A stretch of DNA of 64,000 nt from Elusimicrobiota bacterium. GTDB taxonomy: Bacteria > Elusimicrobiota > Elusimicrobia > UBA1565. The position numbers and the translations under genes are program-made. Under the pieces are notes generated by a model. That model made no database searches, was not told the DNA's origin, and saw only the letters and a program-made list of their open reading frames with translations. The stretch lies in assembly GCA_041660925.1 (NCBI GenBank), contig JBAZVI010000013.1, forward strand, positions 16,653 through 80,652, written 5' to 3'. Numbering within the stretch: position 1 is the stretch's first letter; each line of letters starts with the position of its first letter. Below, in pieces: positions 35,410 through 43,663 of the stretch.

Positions 35410-36336
35410 TCAGGAGGCGGAGGGGCGCGCGGGCCGGACCGCCAGAGAGGCCAGGACGGAGACGGCCAGGATGCCGATGATGACGGCGAGCGAGACGGAA
35501 ACGGGGATCTTGAAGAAGTCCACCGCCAGCATCTTCACGCCGACATAGCAGAGGACGACGGCGACGCCGGTCTTGAGGTAGCGGAAGAGGTTCATGGTCC
35601 CGGCCAGGAGGAAGTACAACGCCCGCAGCCCCAGGATGGCGAAGACGTTGGAGGTGTAGACGATGAAGGGGTCGGTCGTGATCGCGAGCACGGCGGGGAT
35701 GGAGTCCACCGCGAAGACGAGGTCCGAGACCTCGATGACGACGAGGGTCGCGAAGAGCGGGGTGGCGCACCAGCGGGCTCCGTTCTTGACGAAGAAGGAC
35801 TCCCCGTCGTAGTGCTCCGCGAAAGGTAGGACCTTCTTGAGCGCGCGCAGGACGATGTTCTTCCCGGGCTCGACCTTGTGCTCCGTCTCGAACATCATCT
35901 TGGCTCCGGTGTAGACGAGGAGCGCCCCGAACACGTAGATGACCCAGTGGAAGGCCTCGAGGAGGGCGACTCCCGCGAAGATCATGACGAAGCGCATCGC
36001 CAGCGCGCCGAGGATGCCCCAGTGGAGGATCTTCGGCTGGATGCGCTCGGGCAGGCCGAAGTAGGCGAAGATCATGATGAAGACGAAAAGGTTGTCGACG
36101 GAGAGGCTCTTCTCGATGATGTAGCCCGTGAGGAACTCCACGGCCTTCTGACTGCCGAGCGTGTAGTAGATGCCGACGTCGAAGAGCAGGGCGGTCATGA
36201 TCCAGACGACGCTCCAGAGGGCGGCTTCCTTGAAGGAGACGACGTGCGCCCGTCGGTTGAAGATCCGCAGGTCCACCCAGAGCAGGGCCGCGACGACGAG
36301 GTTGAAGGCGATCCAGAGCACGGGACGGCTATCCAT
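35410..36336 (-). CDS. TerC/Alx-family membrane protein
   Basis: 308 residues with about eight helices. The two metal-ligand segments are intact: EKSLSVDNLFVFIMIF and EVSDLVFAVDSIPA. TerC/Alx proteins export or handle Mn2+, in some bacteria for exported enzymes. Its stop is one base before the mntP start, and its ATG overlaps the end of the Fur-family gene by 8 bp. This makes a metal-export operon with mntP. Confidence 0.92.
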   Translation of the reverse strand: MDSRPVLWIAFNLVVAALLWVDLRIFNRRAHVVSFKEAALWSVVWIMTALLFDVGIYYTLGSQKAVEFLTGYIIEKSLSVDNLFVFIMIFAYFGLPERIQPKILHWGILGALAMRFVMIFAGVALLEAFHWVIYVFGALLVYTGAKMMFETEHKVEPGKNIVLRALKKVLPFAEHYDGESFFVKNGARWCATPLFATLVVIEVSDLVFAVDSIPAVLAITTDPFIVYTSNVFAILGLRALYFLLAGTMNLFRYLKTGVAVVLCYVGVKMLAVDFFKIPVSVSLAVIIGILAVSVLASLAVRPARPSAS

Positions 36337-36790
36337 GACGACTCCTCCCCTTCGAACACGACGCGCAGCGGCCGAAGACCTCGTGGCGGTGCCAGAGGGG
36401 CTCGAAGCCGAGCCGTCGGCAGCCGCGGGCCTGGAGCTCCTCGAGGCCCGGCCACGAGACCTCGACGATGCGGCCGCAGTCGACGCAGAGCAGGTGGTCG
36501 TGGTGCGGCCGCTCGGCGCCCATCTCGAAGCGCGCCGCCTTGCCGGTCCCGGTGAGGCGGCCGAGCAGGCGGCATTCCTCGAGCATGCGCAGGGTCCGGA
36601 AGACCGTGGCCCGGCCGACGCCGTGCGCCTTGAGCGCGCGATGGATCTCGTCGAGGCTCTGGTGGCGGCGGCTGCGCAGCAGATGCTCGAGGATGCGCTC
36701 GCGCGGGCGCGTCATGCGCAGGCCCCGCGCGGCGAGGTGCGCGCGGAAGAGGGCGCGGATGCGCTCGGCCGCTCCGGGAGTCCCCGTCAT
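36329..36790 (-). CDS. Fur-family transcriptional regulator
   Basis: 153 residues. The winged-helix half has RMTRPRERILEHLLRSRRHQSLDEIH and VGRATVFRTLRMLEECRLL; the dimerisation half has the metal site HHDHLLCVDCGRIVE and a second Cys pair CASC near the end, the structural Zn site. Its place directly upstream of the terC and mntP genes suggests it controls them, as a manganese or iron sensor. It is joined to the DsbA-like gene upstream by an ATGA overlap. Confidence 0.92.
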   Translation of the reverse strand: MTGTPGAAERIRALFRAHLAARGLRMTRPRERILEHLLRSRRHQSLDEIHRALKAHGVGRATVFRTLRMLEECRLLGRLTGTGKAARFEMGAERPHHDHLLCVDCGRIVEVSWPGLEELQARGCRRLGFEPLWHRHEVFGRCASCSKGRSRHG

Positions 36791-37740
36791 TTCGGGGCGG
36801 CGAGCATCTCGTCGAGGAGAGGCCCGAGGACTTCCGGCGCGTAGTGCGGGGCGCGCCGGCCGTTGACGTAGATGGCCGGCGTGGCGCTGACGCCGAGCGC
36901 CGTCGCCTCCGCCTCGTCGGCCGCGAGCGCCGCCTTGGTCTCCTGCTTGTCGAGGCAGCGCGCGAACTTCGACTCCGCGAGGCCGTTCTTCTTCGCCAGT
37001 TCGAGGACCTTGGCGCGGAAGTTCTCCTTCTGGATCGTCTCCTGCTGCGAGAAGAGGGCGGCGTAGAAGTCCTGGGTCTTGGCCGGCGAGAGGCGCGAGG
37101 CGCAGGAAGCGGCCACCGCCGCCTCGAAGGCCCAGGGATGGATGTTCGTCAGGGGGTAGTGCTTGAAGAACACGCGGACCTTGCCTGCGTACTTCGGCAG
37201 GACGTCCTTCTCCAGGGACTCGAAGGCGCGCTTGCAGTGCGGACACTGGAAGTCGGAGTACTCGACGATCGTCACGGGAGCGTCCGCGGGCCCCCAGCCG
37301 GCGCCCTCGTAGCGCATCTTCGCGCGGTTGGCGGCGTCGGGGTCCACGCGCAGGTCCTGCGGCTGGCCGACGAGGAAGAAGCTCCCGTCGCCCATCACCT
37401 GCAGCGCGGGCGGCTCGGGCCCTTCGGGGTCGGCGACGGGGGCGCGCATGCCCGGGAGCTTCGAGGGGCCCAGGCGGAAGGCCGGGCTCATGACGTAGAA
37501 GCGGCCGTCCTCGCTGAGTGTCACGGGCTGTGTCTGCCGGCCGTCCTCGCCGATGACGAGCTTGCCGGTGAGCCAGCCCTGGAGGGGGGAGGGCTTGAGG
37601 TCCTTGAGCTCGAGCTTCAGGGTCGCCGGAGCGCTGAAGGCCTTGCGCACGTGCCGGTAGAAGGCGTCCCGGTCGAAGCCGGCGGGGTCCGCGGCGAACG
37701 CGTACGGCGCGAGCAGGAACAGCAGGGCGAGCGTCTTCAT
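36787..37740 (-). CDS. Periplasmic DsbA/DsbG-like protein
   Basis: 317 residues. Signal peptide MKTLALLFLLAPYAFA. The thioredoxin fold has active site CPHC (166-169, EYSDFQCPHCKRAFE) and the cis-Pro loop SATPAIYVNGRRAP. A long N-terminal domain of about 140 residues precedes it, like the protein at 32951. It is co-transcribed with the TlpA-like gene upstream and the Fur-family gene downstream, with 4-bp overlaps at both ends. Confidence 0.9.
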   Translation of the reverse strand: MKTLALLFLLAPYAFAADPAGFDRDAFYRHVRKAFSAPATLKLELKDLKPSPLQGWLTGKLVIGEDGRQTQPVTLSEDGRFYVMSPAFRLGPSKLPGMRAPVADPEGPEPPALQVMGDGSFFLVGQPQDLRVDPDAANRAKMRYEGAGWGPADAPVTIVEYSDFQCPHCKRAFESLEKDVLPKYAGKVRVFFKHYPLTNIHPWAFEAAVAASCASRLSPAKTQDFYAALFSQQETIQKENFRAKVLELAKKNGLAESKFARCLDKQETKAALAADEAEATALGVSATPAIYVNGRRAPHYAPEVLGPLLDEMLAAPK

Positions 37741-38255
37741 GGCTTCCTCCCCAGAAGGGCGTCGATGTCGGCGGCGAGCGTCGAGGGGTCGGTCTCGCCG
37801 TAGTAGCGGCGGCGGACGACCCCTGCGCGGTCGATGAGGTACTTCGTCGGGATCCCCGAGACCCCGTAGGCGCGCGCGGTGGCGTAGTCGGCGAGCAGGA
37901 CGGGATAGGGAAGGCCGTTCGAGCGGGCGAAGAGCGCGACCTCCGAGGAGTCCCCCTGGTCCACCGCCGCCGCGAGCAGCTCGAACTCCGCGCCGCGGTA
38001 GCGGCCGTAGAGGTCCTTGAGGGCGGGGATCTCCTCGGCGCAGGTCCCGCACCAGGTCGCCCAGAAATCCACGAGCACGACGCGGCCGCGCAGGTCGCTG
38101 AGCGAGATCGGGCGCCCGGCGAGGTCGCTGAGCCGGAAGTCCGGGGCCTGTGCGCCGGGGGCGAGGCCTCCTCCGCGCGGGGCGCAGTAGAGCAGCCAGG
38201 CCAGGCCGGCGGCGGCGACGGCGGCGAGCGTCCAGCGCGCCAACTTCGGGTTCAT
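37737..38255 (-). CDS. TlpA/ResA-like thioredoxin
   Basis: 172 residues. A single N-terminal hydrophobic anchor or signal (WTLAAVAAAGLAWLLY) leads to a thioredoxin domain with VDFWATWCGTCAEEIPALK (CGTC, 69-72) and the cis-Pro segment SGIPTKYLID. It is a periplasmic, probably membrane-tethered reductant. It is first in the operon with the DsbA-like, Fur-family, TerC and MntP genes, and divergent from ppk2. Confidence 0.92.
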   Translation of the reverse strand: MNPKLARWTLAAVAAAGLAWLLYCAPRGGGLAPGAQAPDFRLSDLAGRPISLSDLRGRVVLVDFWATWCGTCAEEIPALKDLYGRYRGAEFELLAAAVDQGDSSEVALFARSNGLPYPVLLADYATARAYGVSGIPTKYLIDRAGVVRRRYYGETDPSTLAADIDALLGRKP

Positions 38256-38373
38256 CCCGTGTAGGGTAGAAAATTTGGCAGAGGTCCTAAAGCGGGGGGG
38301 GCCCTTGGGACCCCCTCCGCCAGCCCGCTCGGCCCATGCCCCTCCCCGGCAGGGAAGGTATCCTTTCCTCAGA

Positions 38374-39693
38374 GTGAAAGACCTCCGCCTCACCCTCCTG
38401 AGCCCCGCGGCCCTCCTGCTCGCGGCGGTCCTGTGCCCGGCGGACTCCGCGCGCGCCCAGCAGGTCGTCTCGGCGGCTCCGGCGGCGGCCTCCGCGCTCA
38501 GCGGGGTCACGAGCGTCGCGGCGGTCCGGCTCGCGCTCCCCGACGCGAAGCTCTCCTCCCCGGTCGCGGCGCTGAACGCTCCGACGCCGGAGCTCGAGAC
38601 CCTTCCCGCTTTGAAGACCGCCCAGGCCGCGGCGGCGGGCTCCGTTGCACCTGCCGCGGCGAAGGTCCCGGCCGCGAAGCCGCGCGCTCATCGCGGCCGC
38701 AAGGCCGCGGCCGTTTCCGTCCCGGCACAGGCCGAGGCGGGCGCCGCCGCGGAGGCCGCGGAGGAGTCCAGCGGGCCGAAGGCGCTGGAGGCCCTCGAGG
38801 CGGTCGACGCCGGCGTGCACAAGGACGGCGGGAGCCGGGCGGACGCGGAGCTCGAGAAGACCTTTTACGGCCGCGAATCCCGGAGGCACATGGCGCCGGA
38901 GGGGGCGGACGGGGTCGTGGACCTGAGCGCGATCGACTCCTACGACACCGGCCCCTTCGAGTCCGATCAGGAGAAGAAGGCCGGCAAGCGTCTGCGCGAG
39001 GATCAGGAGGAACTCGACGAGCTCCAGCAGATGCTCTATGCGCGCGGGGCCAAGTCCGTGCTCATCGTCCTGCAGGCCATGGACACGGCCGGCAAGGACG
39101 GCGTCATCCGCCACGTCATCGCCTCCCTCAACCCTCAGGGCATCAAGGTCACCCCCTTCAAGAAGCCCACCGAGAAGGAGAAGAAGCACCGCTGGCTCTG
39201 GCGCATCCGCAACGCGCTGCCCGGCAAGGGGATCATCGGCGTCTTCAACCGCTCCCATTACGAAGACATCCTCGTCCCGACCGTCTACAAGACGCTTCCG
39301 GAGAAGGAGATCGAGAAGCGCTACGCGCAGATCAACGAGTTCGAGCGCGAGCTCACCGCGAGCGGGACCGTGGTGCTCAAGTTCTTCCTGCACATCTCCA
39401 AGGACGAGCAGAAGCGGCGTCTGCAGGAGCGGCTCGACAATCCCCGGAAGCATTGGAAGTTCAGCGCCGCGGACCTCAAGAGCCGCGAGAAGTGGGACGA
39501 GTTCCAGCAGGCCTACGGGAAGGTCCTCGCTCGCACGAGCACCGCGTGGGCGCCGTGGTTCGTCATCCCCGCCAACTACAAGTGGTACCGCAACTCGGCC
39601 GTCGGGCGCATCATCCTCGAAGCCATGTCGCGCATGGACCTCAGCTTCCCCGAACCCGAGTTTGACCCTAAAGAGATTAAAATCCCCGATTAG
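38374..39693 (+). CDS. ppk2: Polyphosphate kinase 2 family protein with signal-peptide extension
   Basis: 439 residues from GTG. Residues 173-439 are a complete PPK2: Walker A VLQAMDTAGKDGVIRH, FNRSHYED (Walker B region), NEFERELTASGTVVLKFFLH and AWAPWFVIPANYKWYRN. It transfers phosphate between polyphosphate and nucleotides. Ahead of it are an N-terminal signal-like segment (LTLLSPAALLLAAVLCPADSARAQ) and about 140 Ala/Pro-rich residues. An in-frame ATG at 38890, preceded by GGAGG at very short spacing, would give a normal 267-residue cytosolic enzyme. Either a secreted form or two forms are possible. Confidence 0.85.
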   Translation: MKDLRLTLLSPAALLLAAVLCPADSARAQQVVSAAPAAASALSGVTSVAAVRLALPDAKLSSPVAALNAPTPELETLPALKTAQAAAAGSVAPAAAKVPAAKPRAHRGRKAAAVSVPAQAEAGAAAEAAEESSGPKALEALEAVDAGVHKDGGSRADAELEKTFYGRESRRHMAPEGADGVVDLSAIDSYDTGPFESDQEKKAGKRLREDQEELDELQQMLYARGAKSVLIVLQAMDTAGKDGVIRHVIASLNPQGIKVTPFKKPTEKEKKHRWLWRIRNALPGKGIIGVFNRSHYEDILVPTVYKTLPEKEIEKRYAQINEFERELTASGTVVLKFFLHISKDEQKRRLQERLDNPRKHWKFSAADLKSREKWDEFQQAYGKVLARTSTAWAPWFVIPANYKWYRNSAVGRIILEAMSRMDLSFPEPEFDPKEIKIPD

Positions 39694-39699
39694 CCAACC

Positions 39700-39845
39700 C
39701 TTCCTCAACTCCCCTTCCTGCGGGAGGGGGCGCAGGGGGAGGGGGAACTTCCGTAAAGAAGAGACAAGGCCCGCTTACGCGGGCCTTCTGTTTTTGGGGT
39801 CTCCCCCTTCCTTCACCTCTCCCCGAAGGGGGAGGAATTATGGAA
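39700..39845. repeat. C/G-rich inverted repeat around a terminator
   Basis: AACTCCCCTTCCTGCGGGAG starts a run almost the same as that after feoA (21665). The complementary CTCCCCGAAGGGGGAGGAAT ends it. It lies between converging ppk2 and the epimerase gene. Confidence 0.6.
39766..39796 (+). terminator. Terminator of ppk2
   Basis: AAGGCCCGC-TTAC-GCGGGCCTT followed by CTGTTTTT; a classic intrinsic terminator 72 bases after the ppk2 stop. Confidence 0.85.
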
Positions 39846-39849
39846 ACTG

Positions 39850-40932
39850 TTAACGCGGGACGACACCAATACCAGCCTTCACTCGGCTGAGGTCGTACAC
39901 TCCCCCACGCTGTATCCGCACTCCGCGCATGGGGTCCTTCTTGAAGAGCAGCGGGGTGTCGAGGTCGACGAAGCGGAAGCCGCCGAAGCCGGCGGCGAGG
40001 TGCGCGGAGCAGGTCATCGCGAGGCGGGACTCCACGTTGCCGCCGATCATGAGCCCGAGCCCGGCGGCGCGGGCGGCGCGGGCGGTCTCGAGGGCGCGCA
40101 GGACGCCGCCCTTCATGAGCTTGATGTTGACGACCTGCGCGGCCTTCCGGCGCGCGAGGCGCAGGACGTCGCCGGGCCCGCAGCAGGACTCGTCGGCGGC
40201 GACGGGGACGCGGCCCGAGCGGAAGACCTCGGCGAGCCCGTCGAGGTCGTCCTTGCGCACGGGCTGCTCGAAGAGGTCCGCTCGGACGCCCGCGCGCGCG
40301 AGGAGGCGCAGCAGGCGAAGGGCCTCGGCCGGGCGGTAGCCCGCGTTGCCGTCGAGGAGGAGGGTCTTCGGCCGCGCGGCGCGCACGCAGGCGAGGACGC
40401 GCTCGGCGTCCTCGCCTGCGTCGCGTCCGACCTTGACCTTGAGCGCGTCGACGCCGAAGCGCCGGACGGCCGCGGCCATGCGCGCGGCTTCCTCGGCGGG
40501 CAGGATGGGGACGGTGACGTCGGTGCGCAGCCGGACCTGCGCGCCTCCGAAGAGGAGGCGCAAGGGCACTGCGCGGCTGCGGGTCCAGGCGTCGAGCAGC
40601 GCCATCTCGAGGCCGGCGCGCGCGCTCAGGCAGGGGACGCGTTCCGCGATCTCCGCGGCGCGCGCGGCCCAGGCGTGCGCGCTGCGGCCGAGCAGCCAGC
40701 GCGCGGAGCGCACGGCGGCCAGGGCCTGGGCCTGCGTCTCCCCGTTGTAGGCCGGAAGGGGAGCGCACTCCCCGAAGCCGACGCTCCCGCCGCGCAGGCG
40801 CACGCGCACCAGCACGTTGCGCGCCGTGTCGTGCGAGCCGCCGGCGATGGCGAAGTCGGTCGTGAGGCGTGCGTCGAGGGGGACGGCGGAGAGCGCGGCG
40901 ACCTCCGCGCGCGCGGAGCAGCGCGCGCTCAT
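39850..40932 (-). CDS. Enolase-superfamily dipeptide epimerase-like protein
   Basis: 360 residues. The muconate-lactonising subgroup catalytic set is present: KVKVG (KxK), LLLDGNAGY, FEQPV, AADES for the metal Asp/Glu ligands, NIKLMKGG for the second catalytic Lys, and GGNVESRLA. This resembles L-Ala-D/L-Glu epimerases, which recycle cell-wall peptides, though the specificity residues cannot be assigned safely. The ATG overlaps the stop of the DipZ-like gene upstream. It is last in an operon with pyrB. Confidence 0.85.
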   Translation of the reverse strand: MSARCSARAEVAALSAVPLDARLTTDFAIAGGSHDTARNVLVRVRLRGGSVGFGECAPLPAYNGETQAQALAAVRSARWLLGRSAHAWAARAAEIAERVPCLSARAGLEMALLDAWTRSRAVPLRLLFGGAQVRLRTDVTVPILPAEEAARMAAAVRRFGVDALKVKVGRDAGEDAERVLACVRAARPKTLLLDGNAGYRPAEALRLLRLLARAGVRADLFEQPVRKDDLDGLAEVFRSGRVPVAADESCCGPGDVLRLARRKAAQVVNIKLMKGGVLRALETARAARAAGLGLMIGGNVESRLAMTCSAHLAAGFGGFRFVDLDTPLLFKKDPMRGVRIQRGGVYDLSRVKAGIGVVPR

Positions 40933-41981
40933 GGCTTCGCGCGGATGAAGTCGGTCTGGCAGTAGTCGGGGAACTCGAGGCCGTGCACGGCGAGCCCGGC
41001 GTCGTCGACGCTCAGCTGGACCTCATGGACGCCCGGGCGCCGGTTGCGCACGAGGGAGTACATGCGGGGGGAGGCGACGTCCACGTAGCTCTGGTCGTCC
41101 CCGTCCCAGCGCACGTCGGTGCCCGCGTTGCCCGTGTGCAGCCAGAGGTTGTCCTGCTTGACGAAGACGCGCAGCGGCCGGCGCTCCGCGTGCGAGAAGA
41201 CCGCGAACGCCTCCGCGCCGCGGTAGACGGCCTGCAGGCGGGCGGTCCCGGGGCCGGCGGAGCGCAGGGCGTCGGGCTCCGGGCTCCATTCTCCGCCGAG
41301 GGCGACCTCGCCGTCGCGTGAGTCGACGAGCGCGTTATGGCGCCGCGAAGAGATGAGGACGGTCTTGACCCCTCGCCGGGCGCCGAGGTAGAGGGGCCGG
41401 GTCGCGACGCCGCAGTCGTCGCGCGCGGGCGGGTCCTTCACGGTCTCGGTCGAGCGGTAGCCGTTGAAGCGTTCGAGGGCCGCGAGGAGCTCTCGCTCGA
41501 ACTCCGCCGACCCGCCCTCTCCGAGGCGGTCGAAGACGACGCGGCCCTTCTCGTCGATGAGGTAGAGGGCGGGCCAGCCCTCGTTGGCGAAATCCTTCCA
41601 GAGACGCCGCTGGGTGTCGAGGAGGACGGGGAAGCGCACGTCGAGGCTCCGGTAGGTCCGTCGAGCCCAGGCCGGGTCGCGCGCGAAGGAGTAGTCCGGG
41701 CTGTGGACGCCGATCACCATGAGGCCGTCGAGGGCGTAGCGGTTCCACCAGCGCCGCACCGGCTCGAGGGCGCGCAGCGCGGCCCCGGAGTTGGCGTTGA
41801 GGAAGGCCAGCACGACGACGCGGCGCCCGCGCAGGCGCTCGAGGGAGAACGGCTCGGAGTTGATCCAGGCGGCACCGGCGGGGAACTCCGGCGCCGGGGT
41901 CGTGATGGGACGCTCCGCCCGCGCCGGGACGGGCCCCAGGAGGGCCAGCCCGAGGAGCAGGGCCGAGAAGGCCGAGGTCAC
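40929..41981 (-). CDS. Periplasmic DipZ-like thioredoxin fold without catalytic cysteines
   Basis: 350 residues. Signal peptide MTSAFSALLLGLALLGPVPARA. The thioredoxin part matches DipZ/CcdA C-terminal domains (AWINSEPFSLERLRG, GLMVIGVHSPDYSFARDP, WPALYLIDEKGRVVFDRLGEGG). Where these have SCINC, this protein has NSGAA (64-68), so no redox centre remains. The last 150 residues form a second beta-rich domain of the type that follows thioredoxin in DipZ. ATGA overlaps join it to pyrB and the epimerase. Its role may be binding rather than catalysis. Confidence 0.8.
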   Translation of the reverse strand: MTSAFSALLLGLALLGPVPARAERPITTPAPEFPAGAAWINSEPFSLERLRGRRVVVLAFLNANSGAALRALEPVRRWWNRYALDGLMVIGVHSPDYSFARDPAWARRTYRSLDVRFPVLLDTQRRLWKDFANEGWPALYLIDEKGRVVFDRLGEGGSAEFERELLAALERFNGYRSTETVKDPPARDDCGVATRPLYLGARRGVKTVLISSRRHNALVDSRDGEVALGGEWSPEPDALRSAGPGTARLQAVYRGAEAFAVFSHAERRPLRVFVKQDNLWLHTGNAGTDVRWDGDDQSYVDVASPRMYSLVRNRRPGVHEVQLSVDDAGLAVHGLEFPDYCQTDFIRAKP

Positions 41982-43048
41982 CGCGGTGCGGGCCTCTCGA
42001 GGAGCTGCTTTTCGACGCCGAAGATGAGGGCCATCAGCGCCGCGCGGGTCCAGAGCCCGTTGCGTTCCTGGCGCCAGTAGGCGGCGCGAGGGTCGGCGTC
42101 CACGCCCGGGTCGATCTCGCCTCTGCGGGGCAGGGGGTGGAGGATGATCGCGTTCTTCTTGGCCAGGCGCATGTGCTCGGTCCGCAGCGCGTAGCGCGAG
42201 ACGTCCACGCGGCCGGACTCCCCCGCCTTGTCGTGCTCGTCCTGCACGCGGGTCATGTAGACGGTGTCGGCTTCGCGCAGGGAGCCCTCGAAGTCGGTCG
42301 TCTCCTCGTAGCGCACCCCGGAGGCGTCGAGCGCCTTGAGGACCTCGGGCTTCATGCGGAACTCGGGGGGGGAGACGAGCAGGAGGCGCACCCCGCGGTA
42401 GACCCGCATCATCAGCGCGAGCGAGTGCACCGTGCGGCCGCGCTTGAGGTCCCCGACGAGCATGAGGGTCTTGCCGTCGATGCCGCCTTCGAGGTAGCGG
42501 TTCATCGTGTAGACGTCGAGCAGGGCCTGCGTGGGGTGCTGGAAGGTCCCGGCCCCGGCGTTGATGACGGGCACGGGCCGCGGCGCGTCGTGGAGCGTGC
42601 GGGCCGCGAGCTCGGCGAAGCCGTTCTCGAAGTGGCGGATGATGATGAGGTCGACGTAGCTCGCGAAGGTCCGGATGCCGTCCTCGAAGCTCTCGCCCTT
42701 CATCTCCGAGGAGGTCCGCGGGTCGCGAATCTCGCAGGTCTTCATCCCGAGGATGTGGCAGGCGTTCTGGAAGGAGAGGAAGGTCCGCGTCGAGGGCTGG
42801 GAGAAATAGAGCATGGCCCTCTTGTTCGAGAGGACGGTGGCGACGTAGTCGTCGCCCTCCTTCGTCTTCGTCAGGGCCCGCAGGTGGTCGGTGAGGCGGG
42901 TGAGGCGTTCGAGGATCGGGCGGTCGAATTGCTCCGCGAAAAGGCAGTGATAGAAGTCCCTTCCGCGGGAATAGTAGGCCAGCGTCTCGGGGGTGACGGG
43001 GGCGTGCGCCGCGGAGACTTCCGGGGGAGCGGCTTCAAGCGCGACCAT
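41978..43048 (-). CDS. pyrB: Aspartate carbamoyltransferase
   Basis: 356 residues, slightly longer than the usual 310 because of an N-terminal tail of about 25 residues. Carbamoyl phosphate site FSQPSTRTFLSF, then HPTQALLDVYT, VGDLKRGRTVHSLA and ILHPLPRRGEIDPGVD, all typical. It makes carbamoyl aspartate for UMP synthesis. It is separated by 35 kb from the other pyr genes, and it lies in an operon with a small cupin upstream (14-bp overlap) and a DipZ-like protein downstream. No pyrI was seen. Confidence 0.94.
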   Translation of the reverse strand: MVALEAAPPEVSAAHAPVTPETLAYYSRGRDFYHCLFAEQFDRPILERLTRLTDHLRALTKTKEGDDYVATVLSNKRAMLYFSQPSTRTFLSFQNACHILGMKTCEIRDPRTSSEMKGESFEDGIRTFASYVDLIIIRHFENGFAELAARTLHDAPRPVPVINAGAGTFQHPTQALLDVYTMNRYLEGGIDGKTLMLVGDLKRGRTVHSLALMMRVYRGVRLLLVSPPEFRMKPEVLKALDASGVRYEETTDFEGSLREADTVYMTRVQDEHDKAGESGRVDVSRYALRTEHMRLAKKNAIILHPLPRRGEIDPGVDADPRAAYWRQERNGLWTRAALMALIFGVEKQLLERPAPR

Positions 43049-43394
43049 AGTCGTCCTCCAGACGGGTGATGTCGTCTTCGGCGAGGTCGTCGCCGAGCGC
43101 GACCTCGATGAACGTCAGGTCGAGGGAGCCTGCGTTGGCGATGCGGTGGGCGGCTCCGAGCGGCACGTCGAGGGACTGCGCGGCGCTCAGGGCGCGGGAA
43201 CGGCCTTCGAGGGTGACGAGCGCCTCCCCGGACACGATGAACCAGTGCTCGCTGCGGCGGGCGTGACGCTGATAGCTGAGCCGTCCTCCCGGCTTCACGC
43301 GGATCCGCTTGACCTTGTGGTCCGGGGCTTCGGAGAGGACCTGCCAGCTGCCCCAGGGACGGTCGTGGATGGGTCCGGCGGCGTCGCTCGGCAT
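43035..43394 (-). CDS. Small cupin, mannose-6-phosphate isomerase type II-like
   Basis: 119 residues from ATG; a TTG at 43433 would add 13. The cupin motif is HDRPWGSWQVL ... GGRLSYQRHARRSEHWFIVSGEA ... VPLGAAHRIANAG, which matches the isolated C-terminal domain of bifunctional mannose-1-phosphate guanylyltransferase/mannose-6-phosphate isomerases. The metal ligands (His, His, Glu, His) are kept. It probably acts as a sugar-phosphate isomerase. It overlaps pyrB by 14 bp, an odd pairing. Confidence 0.85.
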   Translation of the reverse strand: MPSDAAGPIHDRPWGSWQVLSEAPDHKVKRIRVKPGGRLSYQRHARRSEHWFIVSGEALVTLEGRSRALSAAQSLDVPLGAAHRIANAGSLDLTFIEVALGDDLAEDDITRLEDDYGRA

Positions 43395-43471
43395 GCGGGG
43401 GAGAGTTTCTCTTTTTAGGCCCTCCCTCGTCAATCCGTCGAGAGAACGGCGAAGGTAGATTCTCGTACTCT

Positions 43472-43592
43472 CGACCCCCTCACCCCCCAGTCCCCCTCGC
43501 CGGCACCCCGGCGCTGAAAGTGCCGGGACCGGACGCGGTAAGGAATCTGGCAGTCCGGACGCCCGGCGTGGCGGGAGAGGGGGAGAGGATAT
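43472..43592. repeat. C/G-rich imperfect inverted repeat
   Basis: Between the cupin gene and the coiled-coil gene terminator: CCCCCTCACCCCCCAGTCCC at one end and GGGAGAGGGGGAGAGG at the other. An inner imperfect stem (GCACTTTCAGCG-like, GTCCGGAC) suggests a degraded palindromic element of the family listed at 21660 and 39700. Confidence 0.45.
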
Positions 43593-43612
43593 TTAGACCG
43601 TAAAAATGCAAA

Positions 43613-43640
43613 GGCCCCGGCTGCGGGGGCAGCCGGGGCC
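43613..43640 (-). terminator. Terminator of the coiled-coil gene
   Basis: A 12-bp perfect GC stem (GGCCCCGGCTGC / GCAGCCGGGGCC, 4-base loop), followed on the minus strand by TTTGCATTTTTA, 24 bases after the stop. Confidence 0.85.
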
Positions 43641-43663
43641 ATAGATCTCTGCGGACGCTTCGC

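Noticed and set aside
42780..42800. PyrB motif STRTF instead of STRTR
   Set aside because: The last position varies in known aspartate carbamoyltransferases, so it is not a sign of inactivation.
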